Part shown: positions 43,376-52,827 of the stretch, in pieces
Layout of the letters: each line of letters opens with the position of its first letter
Position numbering within the stretch: position 1 is the first letter of the stretch
NCBI RefSeq assembly: GCF_001519065.1
Contig: NZ_KQ954256.1
Coordinates: 314,547-378,546 of the forward strand
DNA: 64,000 bases
Direction: 5' to 3'
Source: Novosphingobium sp. FSW06-99
Lineage (GTDB): Bacteria > Pseudomonadota > Alphaproteobacteria > Sphingomonadales > Sphingomonadaceae
Position numbers and translations under genes: made by a program
Notes under the pieces: model-generated
Told to the model about the DNA's origin: nothing
The model's input: only the letters and a program-made list of their open reading frames with translations
Databases searched by the model: none

Positions 43376-43729
43376 GCTCCCGCACCAAGGGGGGCCAGCG
43401 CCCGCCGCCTCGGACTTCGCGCGACTCCTAGCGCCCGCGATCTTGTAGGCAAAGGGGCAAATTGTGCACCCGCAAGGCACCCCGGAAAGCCAAAAATCGG
43501 CAAATCGCGCAGACTTGGTCTCATTTGGACCAAAAAATGTCACAGATCGGGTCAAACTGCTTGAATAGCACGCAAAACCGGGCAATTTCAGCCCTTCGAC
43601 CCGATTGTCTCGGCGCTTGCGCTCTGGCATGGTCGAAACGGCACGGCGATTGGGGCGCTGTGCCGGGGGACAGGAAAAACCTGAAAAGGCTTGGGGGATG
43701 TCTTTGACATCCGGTGGAGGGACGTACGG
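43376..43729. other. Divergent intergenic region between the POT gene and ihfB
   Basis: This 354-bp stretch has no convincing gene; an open frame at 43462-43707 has atypical composition and no ribosome site. A perfect 6-bp inverted repeat TTGGTC-N7-GACCAA lies at 43515-43533 and may be an operator for the POT gene. A ribosome site GGAGG (43716-43720) belongs to ihfB. Confidence 0.5.
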
Positions 43730-44017
43730 ATGATCAGATCCGAATTGCTGCAAGCACTCGCGAAAGAAAGCCCGGACATGCGCGGCGAAGAGATCGAGCG
43801 CGTGGTCGAGGTGTTTTTTGATGAAATCGGCAAACGCCTGTCCGAAGGTGGACGGGTGGAGCTGCGCGGGTTTGGGGCGTTTTCAACCCGCACCCGCGAT
43901 CCACGCAAGGGGCGCAATCCGCGCACGGGCGAAAATGTCGACGTGCCCGGCAAGCGCGTGCCCTATTTCAAACCTGGCAAGGAAATGCGTCTGCGCCTGA
44001 ACGCCGACGGCGATTGA
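43730..44017 (+). CDS. ihfB: Integration host factor beta subunit
   Basis: This 95-residue HU/IHF-family protein bends DNA and helps organise promoters, replication and recombination. The start MIRSELLQALAKES, the helix NADGD-ending tail and the arm region with the intercalating proline (KGRNPRTGENVDVPGK) fit IHF beta rather than HU, including GRVELRGFGAFSTR. The start at 43730 follows GGAGG at nine bases. A strong bidirectional terminator lies about 100 bp downstream. Confidence 0.93.
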   Translation: MIRSELLQALAKESPDMRGEEIERVVEVFFDEIGKRLSEGGRVELRGFGAFSTRTRDPRKGRNPRTGENVDVPGKRVPYFKPGKEMRLRLNADGD

Positions 44018-44110
44018 GGCACGATGCGACTGTCGCTGCCTCCCCTTGCCCCGCGCGGGCAAGGGGCGGCAACGGTGGCGGCACAAAAGGCCATAAAAAA
44101 GCAAGGCCAT

Positions 44111-44144
44111 AAAAAAGGGGGCGCCAGGCGGCGCCCCCTTTTTT
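44111..44144. terminator. Bidirectional rho-independent terminator
   Basis: AAAAAA, GGGGGCGCC, loop AGGC, GGCGCCCCC and TTTTTT form a perfect 9-bp GC stem with A and T runs on each side. It lies between the convergent ihfB and cytochrome c genes and should end both transcripts. Just before it GGCCATAAAAAA occurs twice (44089 and 44105 areas). Confidence 0.88.
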
Positions 44145-44167
44145 CGTCTGGATCGATCTGACCCGGT

Positions 44168-45121
44168 TTACTTGGCCGCACCCGCCGGAGCAGGCGCCGC
44201 GCCGAGCGTCAGTTTGCCGCCCTTGGAATTGAGATAGGCGATCACGTCAGCGCGCTGTTTGGCGTCATCAAGACCCGCGAACGTCATCTTGGTGCCGGTG
44301 GCGAATTTCGCCGGGCCCGACAGCCACTGGTCGAGCGTCGCCGCGTCCCAGTTGCCCTTGTGCGCCTTCAATCCGTCGGAAAAGGCAAACCCGCCCCGGC
44401 CTTCGGCAATTGCATCACCGGCAATGCCATAGAGATTGGGGCCAATGCCGTTGGGCGCGCCCTGGTCGATGGTGTGGCAGGCCTTGCACTTGGCAAACAC
44501 CTTTTCACCGGCGGTCGCATCGCCGACCAGCGCCACGGCAGGCGTTGCCGCCGCCGCCCCGGCGGCAGGCGCCGCGCTGGCCGCGACCGGTGCCGGCAGC
44601 GGCAGGTTCGAACCCTTGGAATTGAGATAGAGGATGACATTGGCGCGATCGACCGGATCAGTCAGCCCGGCAAACGTCATCTTGGTGCCGGTGGCAAAGG
44701 CCGCGGGCGAGGTCAGCCACTTGTCGAGCTGATCGAAATCCCACTTGCCGGTGTGCGCCTTCAGGCCATCCGAAAAGGCAAAGCCGCCCCGGCCTTGCGC
44801 GATCGCATCGCCGACCACCGCCCACAAGTTCGGGCCGATTCCGTTGGCCGCGCCCTGGTCGATGGTGTGGCAGGCCTTGCACTTGGCAAAGATCGCCTCA
44901 CCCTTGGCGGCATCGGCCTTCGCCAGACGGTTGGCAATCGGTTCGACTGCTGCCGCGCCGCCGCCAGTGCCTTCGTCGGCGCCGGCAATCGCATAGCCCA
45001 TGGTTTCGGGGCGTTCATGCTTGTCGGCCTGGAAATAGTGGCTGGAAAGGCTGGACAGCCCCAGCGCAACAATGCCGCCGAACAGAGCCCAACCCGCAAT
45101 GGTATTGAAACGGTCGTCCAT
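44168..45121 (-). CDS. Membrane-anchored di-haem cytochrome c with duplicated domain
   Basis: This 317-residue protein has an N-terminal membrane anchor (about residues 8-28) and two class I cytochrome c domains joined by an Ala-Pro-rich linker (about 172-198). Each has a haem site CKACH (81-85 and 212-216) and an axial Met in TGTKMTFAGL (148 and 279). The domains are nearly the same, including RGGFAFSDGLKAH, so they arose by recent internal duplication. The anchor resembles CycM-type cytochrome c552, which carries electrons between the bc1 complex and terminal oxidase. It starts at 45121, divergent from the prephenate dehydratase gene. Confidence 0.9.
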   Translation of the reverse strand: MDDRFNTIAGWALFGGIVALGLSSLSSHYFQADKHERPETMGYAIAGADEGTGGGAAAVEPIANRLAKADAAKGEAIFAKCKACHTIDQGAANGIGPNLWAVVGDAIAQGRGGFAFSDGLKAHTGKWDFDQLDKWLTSPAAFATGTKMTFAGLTDPVDRANVILYLNSKGSNLPLPAPVAASAAPAAGAAAATPAVALVGDATAGEKVFAKCKACHTIDQGAPNGIGPNLYGIAGDAIAEGRGGFAFSDGLKAHKGNWDAATLDQWLSGPAKFATGTKMTFAGLDDAKQRADVIAYLNSKGGKLTLGAAPAPAGAAK

Positions 45122-45337
45122 GCCCTTCCTCGAATCCCTGTTATGTTGCCGTGCCGACTTCCCGCGCGATCACCACTTTTTGCTTTGTCGCTCCGCTCTA
45201 GTGATCGCCCTGCACCCGCGCAAGTGCGTTTGAGCACCCTTTGATCCCGCATGTGCGGCATGCCCGACAGTCGGCGTCCAACGCGGTTTGCCATTTGGCT
45301 TGTCCCCTGGCGCCTTCACGCCTAATCGCCTCGGCCC

Positions 45338-46228
45338 ATGGCCAGTTTTCCTGCACCCGCGCTCGCCCTTGTCGAATCAATGACCGCCGCTGCCGCGGCA
45401 GATCCTGCCCGCGCGGTTGCGTTTCAGGGCGCACCCGGCGCCAATTCGCACCGCGCCGCAATCGAAGCCGTGCCCGATGGCCTGCCGCTGCCGTGTTTCA
45501 GTTTTGAAGACGCGCTCGACGCGGTGCGCGAAGGGCACGCCGCCTCGGCGATCATCCCGATCGAAAATTCGCAGCATGGCCGCGTTGCCGATATCCATTT
45601 CCTGTTGCCCGAATCCGGTCTGTCGATCGTCGGCGAACACTTTCTTGATATCCACCATTGCCTGATGGGGCTGGGCCATGGGCCCTTCACCGCCGCCTAC
45701 AGCCATCCGCAGGCGCTCGGCCAGTCGCGCCATTACTTGCGCGAACGCGCGATCACCCCGCTCAGCCACGCCGACACGGCGGGCGCCGCCGCGTTTGTTG
45801 CCGAACTGGGCGATCCGGCGGTGGCCGCGCTGGCGCCCCGGATTGCCGCCGAACTCTACGGCCTCGACGTGGTGGAGGAAAATGTCGAGGACGCGCACGA
45901 CAACACCACCCGGTTTGTCCGCCTGGCGCGCCAGCCGCTTGACCCCGCGACGATTACGGGCGAGGCGATCACCACCTTCATCTTCGAAGTGCGCAACATC
46001 CCCGCCGCGCTGTACAAGGCGCTGGGCGGGTTTGCCACCAATTCGATCAACATGACCAAGCTGGAAAGCTATCAACAGGGCGCCAGCTTTGCCGCGACCA
46101 CGTTCTATTCGGATGTGGTGGGCAAACCGGGTGATCGACCGCTTGACCTCGCGCTCGAAGAACTTGCGTTTTTCGCAAACAATTTGCGCATTCTGGGCAC
46201 ATATCCCCTGGAACGCGAGCGCGGATAG
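45338..46228 (+). CDS. pheA: Prephenate dehydratase
   Basis: This 296-residue enzyme converts prephenate to phenylpyruvate in phenylalanine synthesis. The catalytic domain shows VAFQGAPGANSHRAA, IIPIENSQHGRVAD and the active-site DNTTRFVRL. The C-terminal ACT domain, which binds phenylalanine, contains KLESYQQGASFAATTFYSD. This is the monofunctional form without chorismate mutase, normal for alphaproteobacteria. The ATG at 45338 begins the family's N-terminal extension. Confidence 0.94.
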   Translation: MASFPAPALALVESMTAAAAADPARAVAFQGAPGANSHRAAIEAVPDGLPLPCFSFEDALDAVREGHAASAIIPIENSQHGRVADIHFLLPESGLSIVGEHFLDIHHCLMGLGHGPFTAAYSHPQALGQSRHYLRERAITPLSHADTAGAAAFVAELGDPAVAALAPRIAAELYGLDVVEENVEDAHDNTTRFVRLARQPLDPATITGEAITTFIFEVRNIPAALYKALGGFATNSINMTKLESYQQGASFAATTFYSDVVGKPGDRPLDLALEELAFFANNLRILGTYPLERERG

Positions 46229-46294
46229 CATTTCGGGTAGAATCAATACAAAATAAGGTCTGCGCGCTTGCCGCTGGTGTGGCGACATGCCAGC

Positions 46295-46954
46295 ATGGCA
46301 TTTGTGACGCAGAGCATTCCCCACCCCGGTGCAACGCCCGCTGCCGATGCGGCCTGGGCCAAAGTCCGGGCGATGGGTGATATCCAGTTCACGCCGCTGT
46401 CACCCCCGCCCACACCTGTGCAACAAACCCCGCCATGGCTGCGCGCGCTGGCGGCATGGCTGGAAAAATGGCTCGGGCCGGCGGGGCTATGGCTGGCACA
46501 GCATTGGCGCGCGATCGAAATTGCCACGGTGGTCGTGGTCGCGCTGGTCGTGCTGTGGGTGCTGTGGTCGGTGCTGCACGACCGCCCGGCCAGGCAGCGC
46601 CGGGCCGCCGCCGAGCCTGCGCCCGACTGGCATCCCGATGCGGCCATGGCCAGCGCGCTGCTGGCCGATGCCGATCAGCTTGCCGCAGCCGGGCGCTATG
46701 ACGAGGCGGTGCATCTGCTGTTGCGGCGCAGTTTTGACGATATTGCCAAGGCCCGGCCCGACTGGCTGACCCCGGCCAGCACGGCGCGCGAAATCGCCGG
46801 GCTGGCCCCTTTGCCGGGGGCGGCGCGCTCGGCCTTTGCGGTGATCTCGGGTGAAGTCGAACGCAGCCGCTATGCGCTTGCACACCTCGACCATCCCGAC
46901 TGGCTACGCGCCCGCGCCGCCTATGCCGCGTTTGCGGTGCCTGCCGCGCCATGA
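46295..46954 (+). CDS. DUF4129-like membrane protein, first gene of the MoxR operon
   Basis: This 219-residue protein has a soluble N-terminal part, one strong membrane helix (IEIATVVVVALVVLWVLWSVL, about residues 80-100) and a C-terminal DUF4129-type domain (GRYDEAVHLLLRRSFDDI, LTPASTAREIAGL). Such proteins are found first or early in MoxR-DUF58 clusters in alphaproteobacteria and resemble parts of transglutaminase-like proteins. The start at 46295 is the first ATG; TTG or GTG upstream are possible. It overlaps the DUF4350 gene by 4 bp. Confidence 0.72.
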   Translation: MAFVTQSIPHPGATPAADAAWAKVRAMGDIQFTPLSPPPTPVQQTPPWLRALAAWLEKWLGPAGLWLAQHWRAIEIATVVVVALVVLWVLWSVLHDRPARQRRAAAEPAPDWHPDAAMASALLADADQLAAAGRYDEAVHLLLRRSFDDIAKARPDWLTPASTAREIAGLAPLPGAARSAFAVISGEVERSRYALAHLDHPDWLRARAAYAAFAVPAAP

Positions 46955-48306
46955 ATACCGTCGACAACCCCGCTGCCTTTGGCCCCCGCCGCACTTTGGC
47001 GATGATCGTCGCCGGATTTGTCGCGTTTATCGTATTGCTAGCGTGGCTGGGGGTGGGCGAACCGCCGGGCAACAACGGCGGCGCGCACGCGCTGGGCAAG
47101 GGCATCGCCGGCTATGCCGCGCTGGCCACGATGCTGGCCGAGGAAGGACAGCAAGTCGGCTACAACCGGGTGCCCAAGCGGGTGGGCGGGCGCGAATTGC
47201 TGGTGCTGACCCCGCTGGCCAATGCCGACGCCAGGGATATGGCACGCCTGGCCACGGTTCGGCGGGCGGGGATGGGGCCGACCGTGGTGGTCACCCCCAA
47301 ATGGTTCACCATCCGGTTGGGCAGCGATCCGCGTGTGCCGCCAAGCCTGTGGACGCGCACCTTCGGCCCCCCCCGCGCGCCTGCCGGGTGGACCACCATC
47401 GTGGCCACTCAACCGCCGCAATGGCGGGGCTTTCTCGACCATGTGAACGTCACGCTGGGCCAGGCCAAAGGCCCCCCGGCAGGGGGCTGGCGCAGCGGCG
47501 ACGGCGCCTCGGGACCTTTGCCCGATGAACATGTGGTGCTGTCAGGGGGCGGCAGCGATGATGCGGGCGCGCCGCTGGTGCCGCTGGTGCGCAGTGGCGA
47601 CGGACGGATTCTGGCGGGCTATTTCGCCGATGGCGGCGCCTATCCCGCGCTCGATGCGATGGCTGGCGTCGATCCCACCGGCAGCGATGCCGCCCGTCAG
47701 CCGCTGATCATCGTGTTCGAGCCCGACTTGCTGAACAATCGCGGGATGGCCGATGCGGCGACTGCGCGCAATGCCCGCCGGCTGATCCTGGCGGCGGCCG
47801 GGCGCGGGGTGCCGCGCGTGGTGTTCGACGTGTCGCTGGCCGGGCTGGGCGCGCCGCGCAATCTGCTGACGCTGGCGTTTACGCCTCCGTTTCTGGCCGC
47901 GACGATCGGCCTGATCCTGGCCATGGCCGGGGTGATCTGGCGCGGGTTCGTGCGGTTTGGCCCGGCGCGGATCGACGCTGTCGGTGTGCCCGCAGGCAAA
48001 GCCGCGCTGGTCGGTGGCGGCGCGGCGCTGCTGCTGCGCGCGCGGCGCCATCACTTGCTCGCGCAGCCCTATGTCGATGCCACGCGCGAACGGCTGGCGC
48101 GCGCGCTCGGTCTGCCGAGACCGCGCACGCCCACGCAGACCGACGCGGCGATCGTGCGCATCCAGCACGAGGTGGCGCCCGACAGCGTGCCGTTTGACGA
48201 TGTCGTCACCAAGCTGCTCGCCGCCACCGGCCCGCACGCCCTTGCCGCGCAGGCTGCCGAGCTTCACGCCATCGAAAACGCCTTGTTCCAGAAAGAGAGA
48301 TCATGA
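46951..48306 (+). CDS. DUF4350 domain membrane protein
   Basis: This 451-residue protein has an N-terminal membrane helix (about 12-30), a DUF4350 domain with RTLAM-type start and [20 protein letters not shown], an extracytoplasmic region, and a second helix (about 310-330: [20 protein letters not shown]). The tail is soluble ([21 protein letters not shown]). DUF4350 proteins are a constant part of MoxR-DUF58 operons, with a proposed role in cell-envelope assembly or protein complex maturation. Start and stop overlap both neighbours. Confidence 0.78.
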   Translation: MNTVDNPAAFGPRRTLAMIVAGFVAFIVLLAWLGVGEPPGNNGGAHALGKGIAGYAALATMLAEEGQQVGYNRVPKRVGGRELLVLTPLANADARDMARLATVRRAGMGPTVVVTPKWFTIRLGSDPRVPPSLWTRTFGPPRAPAGWTTIVATQPPQWRGFLDHVNVTLGQAKGPPAGGWRSGDGASGPLPDEHVVLSGGGSDDAGAPLVPLVRSGDGRILAGYFADGGAYPALDAMAGVDPTGSDAARQPLIIVFEPDLLNNRGMADAATARNARRLILAAAGRGVPRVVFDVSLAGLGAPRNLLTLAFTPPFLAATIGLILAMAGVIWRGFVRFGPARIDAVGVPAGKAALVGGGAALLLRARRHHLLAQPYVDATRERLARALGLPRPRTPTQTDAAIVRIQHEVAPDSVPFDDVVTKLLAATGPHALAAQAAELHAIENALFQKERS

Positions 48307-49259
48307 CACCAGACGATGTGCGTGCGCTTGCAACCGCGATCCGGGGCGAAGTGGCCAAGGCGATTGTCGGGCAGGATGACGTGATCGATCACTTGCTGAT
48401 CGCGCTGTTTTCGGGCGGGCATGTCCTGCTCGAAGGGCCGCCGGGCACTGCCAAGACCCTGCTCGCGCAGAGCTTTGCCGCCGCGCTGGGGCTCGATTTC
48501 GGGCGCATCCAGTTCACGCCCGACTTGCTGCCCGGCGATATCCTGGGATCGAACTTGTTCAATTTCCAGACCAGCCAGTTCACCCTGACGCGCGGGCCGA
48601 TCTTCTGCGAGCTGCTGCTGGCCGACGAAATCAACCGCACCCCGCCCAAGACGCAGGCCGCCCTGCTCGAAGCGATGCAGGAACGCCGCGTCACGCTCGA
48701 TGGCGTGGCGCACAGCCTGTCAGACCGATTTACCGTGATCGCCACGCAAAACCCGATCGAAAGCCAGGGTGTCTATCCGCTGCCCGAGGCACAGCTTGAC
48801 CGGTTTGTGTTCAAGGTGCTGGTCGAATATCCCGCCGCCGCCGACGAGGCCGCGATTGTCCGGCGCTATGCCCGGGGAGGCGGCACGCCGCGCCCCGCCG
48901 CGCTGGGTGTGACCGCGGTGACCGATGCCGCGCAATTGGGCGTGGCGATCGCCGCCACCGGGGCCGTGACCATTGCCGACAGCATTGTCGATTACGTCGT
49001 GCGGCTGGTGCGTGCCACGCGTGACAGCGGCGATCTGGTGTCGGGCGCATCGCCGCGTGCCGCTGTGCTGCTGGCAGGTGCGGCGCGGGCGCGCGCCGCG
49101 CTGGACGGGCGCGCCTATGTGGTGCCCGACGATGTCAAGGCGCTGGCCACCGCGGTGCTGCGCCACCGCCTGCTGCTGTCGCCCGCCGCCGAAATCGAGG
49201 GCCGCACGGTCGAGGCGATTGTCGCCGATCTGATCACCCGCACCGAGGCCCCGCGCTGA
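48303..49259 (+). CDS. MoxR-family AAA+ ATPase
   Basis: This 318-residue AAA ATPase has Walker [12 protein letters not shown] (about 44-54), Walker [24 protein letters not shown] and sensor [10 protein letters not shown]. The C-terminal helical lid is typical. MoxR ATPases work with VWA-domain or DUF58 proteins to mature or remodel client complexes such as metalloenzymes or envelope proteins. It sits directly before the DUF58 gene, its usual partner. GAGAG precedes the ATG. Confidence 0.93.
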   Translation: MTPDDVRALATAIRGEVAKAIVGQDDVIDHLLIALFSGGHVLLEGPPGTAKTLLAQSFAAALGLDFGRIQFTPDLLPGDILGSNLFNFQTSQFTLTRGPIFCELLLADEINRTPPKTQAALLEAMQERRVTLDGVAHSLSDRFTVIATQNPIESQGVYPLPEAQLDRFVFKVLVEYPAAADEAAIVRRYARGGGTPRPAALGVTAVTDAAQLGVAIAATGAVTIADSIVDYVVRLVRATRDSGDLVSGASPRAAVLLAGAARARAALDGRAYVVPDDVKALATAVLRHRLLLSPAAEIEGRTVEAIVADLITRTEAPR

Positions 49260-49261
49260 GC

Positions 49262-50617
49262 GTGACGGAAAGCACCACCCCGATCCGGCCGCGCCGGGCC
49301 AGCCTGGCCCCCAGCGCGCGCGCGATCCGGCTGACCGTGCTGATCGCGCTGGCCGCGCTGGTGGTGGCGGCACTGGCACCGGGCGCGTGGGTGGCGGGCC
49401 CGGCCGCGGGCGCCGTGCTGGTCGTGCTGGTGCTGGCCGACGGCGTGCTGGCGGGCGGGATGGTGGCGTTGCGCGTGGTCGCCCCACCCCATGGCGAAGT
49501 GGGTGAACCCCTGCCGATCCGCATCGAGGCCCAGCTTGTGCGCGGCTATGCATGGACGCAGCCGATGGTCGCGCTGGCCACCGATCCCCGGCTGTGCCCC
49601 GGCGGGCGGCTCGATGTGGCACTGGCGCAAGCCGACGACGGGCGCTGGGCCGGCACCGGCCTGCCAGTTCCGGCGCGGCGCGGTACGGGGCAGATTGCAC
49701 GCGGCTGGTTGCGCTGGCGTGGGCCGCTTGGTCTGGCCCATCGCCAGCATGTGGCGAACCTCGATCTGGCGGTGCGGGTGCGGCCCAATATCGCCCCGGC
49801 GCGCGGCAAGGCCTTGCAGATCTATTTGCGCGAGGCCGGGTTTGGCCAGGTTGCGCGGCGCATTCGCGGCGATGGCAGCGAATTCGAGGCGCTGGCCGAA
49901 TACCAGCCGGGGATGGACCGGCGGCGGATTGAATGGAAGGCATCGGGCCGCCACGCCCGCCTGCTAGCACGCGAATACGAGATCGAGCGCAACAACCAGA
50001 TCGTGCTGGCGTTCGATTGCGGGCAGGCGATGTGCGAGCCGATCGGCGGGATCGCGCGCATCGATCGGGCAGTCACCGCCGCGCTGACCACCGGGTGGGT
50101 CGCGCTGAAGGCCGAAGACCGCGTCGCGCTGTTCGGGTTTGCCGCAAGGCCGCTGGTGATGAGCCCGTTCGTCACCGCCCCGCACCAGTTCCACCGCTTG
50201 CAGGATGCCGCCGCCGCGCTCGATTACACTACGCAGGATGCCAATTTCACGCTGGCCATGGCGACGCTCGCCACGCGGCTGCAACGCCGGTCGCTGATCG
50301 TGATGTTCGCCGATTTCAGCGATCCGACCGGCGCCGAACTGATGATCGAAATGGTCGGGCAACTGGTGCGCCGCCACCGCGTGCTGTTTGTCGTGATGCG
50401 CGATGAAGATCTCGACCGGTTGGCCGAGGCCGCCATCACCGGTCCCGGCGACGTGGCGCGCGCGGTCGTCGCACAAGCGCTGATCCGCCAGCGTGCGCTG
50501 GTGCTGACACGGTTGCGCCAGGCCGGGGTCGATGTGGTCGAAGCCCCGTGGCAGACCATTGGCCCGCGCCTGCTGGAAACCTATCTGGCGATCAAGCGCG
50601 AGGGCAGCATCGGATGA
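49262..50617 (+). CDS. DUF58 domain protein (MoxR partner)
   Basis: This 451-residue protein has two N-terminal membrane helices (about 18-36 and 42-70) and a C-terminal DUF58/von Willebrand A-like domain. The family core reads GDGSEFEALAEYQPGMDRRRIEWKAS and is followed by AREYEIERNNQIVLAFDCGQAM, a MIDAS-like metal site region. It begins with GTG at 49262, 2 bp after the MoxR stop. DUF58 proteins are thought to be MoxR effectors. The longest reading frame lacks an earlier start. Confidence 0.9.
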   Translation: MTESTTPIRPRRASLAPSARAIRLTVLIALAALVVAALAPGAWVAGPAAGAVLVVLVLADGVLAGGMVALRVVAPPHGEVGEPLPIRIEAQLVRGYAWTQPMVALATDPRLCPGGRLDVALAQADDGRWAGTGLPVPARRGTGQIARGWLRWRGPLGLAHRQHVANLDLAVRVRPNIAPARGKALQIYLREAGFGQVARRIRGDGSEFEALAEYQPGMDRRRIEWKASGRHARLLAREYEIERNNQIVLAFDCGQAMCEPIGGIARIDRAVTAALTTGWVALKAEDRVALFGFAARPLVMSPFVTAPHQFHRLQDAAAALDYTTQDANFTLAMATLATRLQRRSLIVMFADFSDPTGAELMIEMVGQLVRRHRVLFVVMRDEDLDRLAEAAITGPGDVARAVVAQALIRQRALVLTRLRQAGVDVVEAPWQTIGPRLLETYLAIKREGSIG

Positions 50618-51669
50618 GCACGATCCTTCCGCGCTGGTTTTCCAGACGCGACACGGCAGCGATTGCCGCCGCCCAACAGGCCAGTTTGCGATCGGACCGG
50701 TTCCGGCTGGAGCGTGAAGCCGACTGGCGGCGGCTGGAAACGATCGTCGCGCGGATCGAGGCAGGCCGCCTGCGCGCGATCAGCGACGATGATCTGGTCG
50801 CGCTGCCGGCGCTCTATCGCACATTGGTGTCCAGCCTGTCGGTGGCGCGCGACACCACGCTCGATGCCGCAACGCTGGCCTATCTCGAAGCGCTGGCGCA
50901 GCGCGCATGGTTTGTGGTCTATGGGCCGGAGATCACCTTTCGCGGCTGGTTGCGGCGCTTTTTCGGCGGCGGGTGGAGCGCGGCGGTGCGCGCGATCGGC
51001 CCCGATATTCTGATCGCGCTGGCGATCATGATCATCGGCACGGTGATCGGCTGGCTGCTGGTGGCGAACGATCCCGACTGGTTCTACGCCTTGATGCCCG
51101 CACAACCGGGGGATCCGCGTGTGCCCGGTGCCAGCCATGCGGCGCTGCTGGGATCGCTGTTCGGCAAAGGCCAGAAATCGGGTCTGGCGATGTTTGCCGC
51201 CTATCTGTTCAGCAACAACGCACAAGTGTCGATCCTGTGCTTTGCGCTGGGCTTTGCGTTTGGCCTGCCGACGATCCTGCTGCTGGTGCACAACACCGCG
51301 CTGCTGGGGGCGCTGCTGTGGCTGTACCATGGCCAGGGCCTGACGCTCGACCTGATCGGGTGGCTGTCGGTGCATGGAACGACCGAACTGTTCGCGATCA
51401 TGCTGGCCGGCGCCAGCGGTATTCATATCGGCCGCGCAATGGCCTTTCCGGGACAGCGCGCGGTGCTCGATGCCGCGGCGCAAGCGGGACGGCGCACCGC
51501 CACGGTGATGATCGGGGTGGTGCTGATGCTGATCGTGGCCGGACTGCTTGAAGGCTTTGCCCGCCAGTTGATCAATGCCACCGCGCCCCGGCTGATGCTG
51601 GGCGGGGCCATGCTGGTGTGGTGGCTGGGCTATTTCTTTATCTATCGCGGCAAGGGGGCGCGGCGCTGA
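50614..51669 (+). CDS. SpoIIM/DUF95 family membrane protein
   Basis: This 351-residue protein has a cytoplasmic N-terminal helical region (about 1-125) and several membrane helices (about 140-345). The family segment reads NNAQVSILCFALGFAFGLPT and LLVHNTALLGALLWL, with HGTTELFAIMLAGASGIHIG later. Homologues of the sporulation protein SpoIIM are common in non-sporulating bacteria within MoxR operons, where their function is open. The ATG at 50614 overlaps the DUF58 stop. Confidence 0.88.
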   Translation: MSTILPRWFSRRDTAAIAAAQQASLRSDRFRLEREADWRRLETIVARIEAGRLRAISDDDLVALPALYRTLVSSLSVARDTTLDAATLAYLEALAQRAWFVVYGPEITFRGWLRRFFGGGWSAAVRAIGPDILIALAIMIIGTVIGWLLVANDPDWFYALMPAQPGDPRVPGASHAALLGSLFGKGQKSGLAMFAAYLFSNNAQVSILCFALGFAFGLPTILLLVHNTALLGALLWLYHGQGLTLDLIGWLSVHGTTELFAIMLAGASGIHIGRAMAFPGQRAVLDAAAQAGRRTATVMIGVVLMLIVAGLLEGFARQLINATAPRLMLGGAMLVWWLGYFFIYRGKGARR

Positions 51670-52640
51670 TGGCGCGGTGGCCATGGCAACGCGCCACAGG
51701 CGCACGGCCGGTGGGCAAGGCACGGCGCACCCGTGAAGTGGTGACCGCCGAGGGCCTGCGCCTGACGCTGACACTGGCACCGCGCGGCAGCCGGGTGGCC
51801 GCGCTGCTGATCGATCTGGTGATGATGTTCATGATCATGCTGGCCACGGGCGTCGTGTTGAGCCGCCTGTCGCATGGCGCGTTTGCGGGCGTACGAAAAC
51901 CACAAAATGCCGGTTTGCAGGGCCTGATCGAAACGTTGCAGGTGCTGTGGATTCTGGCGCTGTTCCTGGTGCCCAATGTGTGGTTCGTGTGGTTCGAACT
52001 GGGCGCGCGCGGGGCGACGCCGGGCAAACGGCTGCTGGGCATCCGCATCGCCGCGCGACCCGCCCGCGACGGCACGGCCGCGCGGCTGAAGGCCGAGGCA
52101 GTGATCGCGCGCAACCTGTTGCGCAACATCGAACTGTTCATGCCGGTAGTGTTCATCGCCGGGGCGCTGAACGCGGGCAGCGATACCACACTGGCGGGCT
52201 GGGCGGCGCTGGTGTGGTTCGGCATCTTTGCGCTGTTTCCGTTTCTCAACCGCGATGCCTTGCGCGGGGGCGACGTGATCGCGGGCACCTGGGTGGTCGA
52301 AGTGCCACGCCACCGGCTGGGCGATGCGATGTCGCTGGGCCAGGGCGCGCAAGGGATCAGCACGTTGACCGGCGCGCAATACCGGTTCAGCGAGGCGGAG
52401 CTGGCGATTTACGGCGAATATGAATTGCAGGTGCTTGAACGCGTGCTGCGCGACACGTCGCAGGCCCAGGCCAAGGCATTGCAGGACGTGTCCCAAGCGA
52501 TCTGCGCCAAGATCGGCTGGACCAGCGGCGCAGGCGACGAGCGCGCGTTTCTGGAGGCCTATTACACCCAGTTACGCGCCCGTCTGGAAACCGGCATGCG
52601 GCTGGGCAAGCGCAAGGCCGACAAACACGATGGGGGCTGA
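51669..52640 (+). CDS. RDD-family membrane protein, last gene of the MoxR operon
   Basis: This 323-residue protein has the RDD domain, with Arg-Asp-type helix motif GSRVAALLIDLVMMFMIML and the later GATPGKRLLGIRI, and two or three more helices. A soluble C-terminal tail of about 90 residues (LSQ-, Ala- and Gln-rich, probably helical) is unusual for simple RDD proteins. RDD proteins are proposed transporters or stress factors. The start overlaps the SpoIIM stop (TGATG). A palindromic repeat begins at the base after its stop. Confidence 0.86.
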   Translation: MARWPWQRATGARPVGKARRTREVVTAEGLRLTLTLAPRGSRVAALLIDLVMMFMIMLATGVVLSRLSHGAFAGVRKPQNAGLQGLIETLQVLWILALFLVPNVWFVWFELGARGATPGKRLLGIRIAARPARDGTAARLKAEAVIARNLLRNIELFMPVVFIAGALNAGSDTTLAGWAALVWFGIFALFPFLNRDALRGGDVIAGTWVVEVPRHRLGDAMSLGQGAQGISTLTGAQYRFSEAELAIYGEYELQVLERVLRDTSQAQAKALQDVSQAICAKIGWTSGAGDERAFLEAYYTQLRARLETGMRLGKRKADKHDGG

Positions 52641-52804
52641 GAGTCTGATCGGAAATTCCGGCTTCGCCGAAATTTCCGAAGGCCGCACCGGCCCGCTCCC
52701 CCACCCCACCACCCAATAACATACACTTACGTGGGTGGTGGGGTGGGGGAGCGGGCCGGTGCGGCCTTCAAAATTCGCTCTTTCGCGAATTTTGAATCAG
52801 ACTC
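52641..52804 (+). repeat. Palindromic repeat family 1, full copy C (164 bp)
   Basis: The ends are perfect 9-bp inverted repeats (GAGTCTGAT at 52641-52649 and ATCAGACTC at 52796-52804). The core is a perfect 38-bp inverted repeat (52678-52715 with 52732-52769) around a 16-nt loop ATAACATACACTTACG. Between ends and core are two smaller hairpins: GGAAATT-CGGC with its partner on the left, and TTCAAAATTCGC/GCGAATTTTGAA on the right. It starts one base after the RDD stop and lies between convergent genes. No coding capacity. Confidence 0.92.
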
Positions 52805-52827
52805 AGAAACACCCCCATCTGATCACC

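Noticed and set aside
43462..43707. An 81-codon open frame in the POT-ihfB intergenic region
   Set aside because: It has no ribosome site and an unlikely composition, and lies where promoters of both divergent genes are expected.
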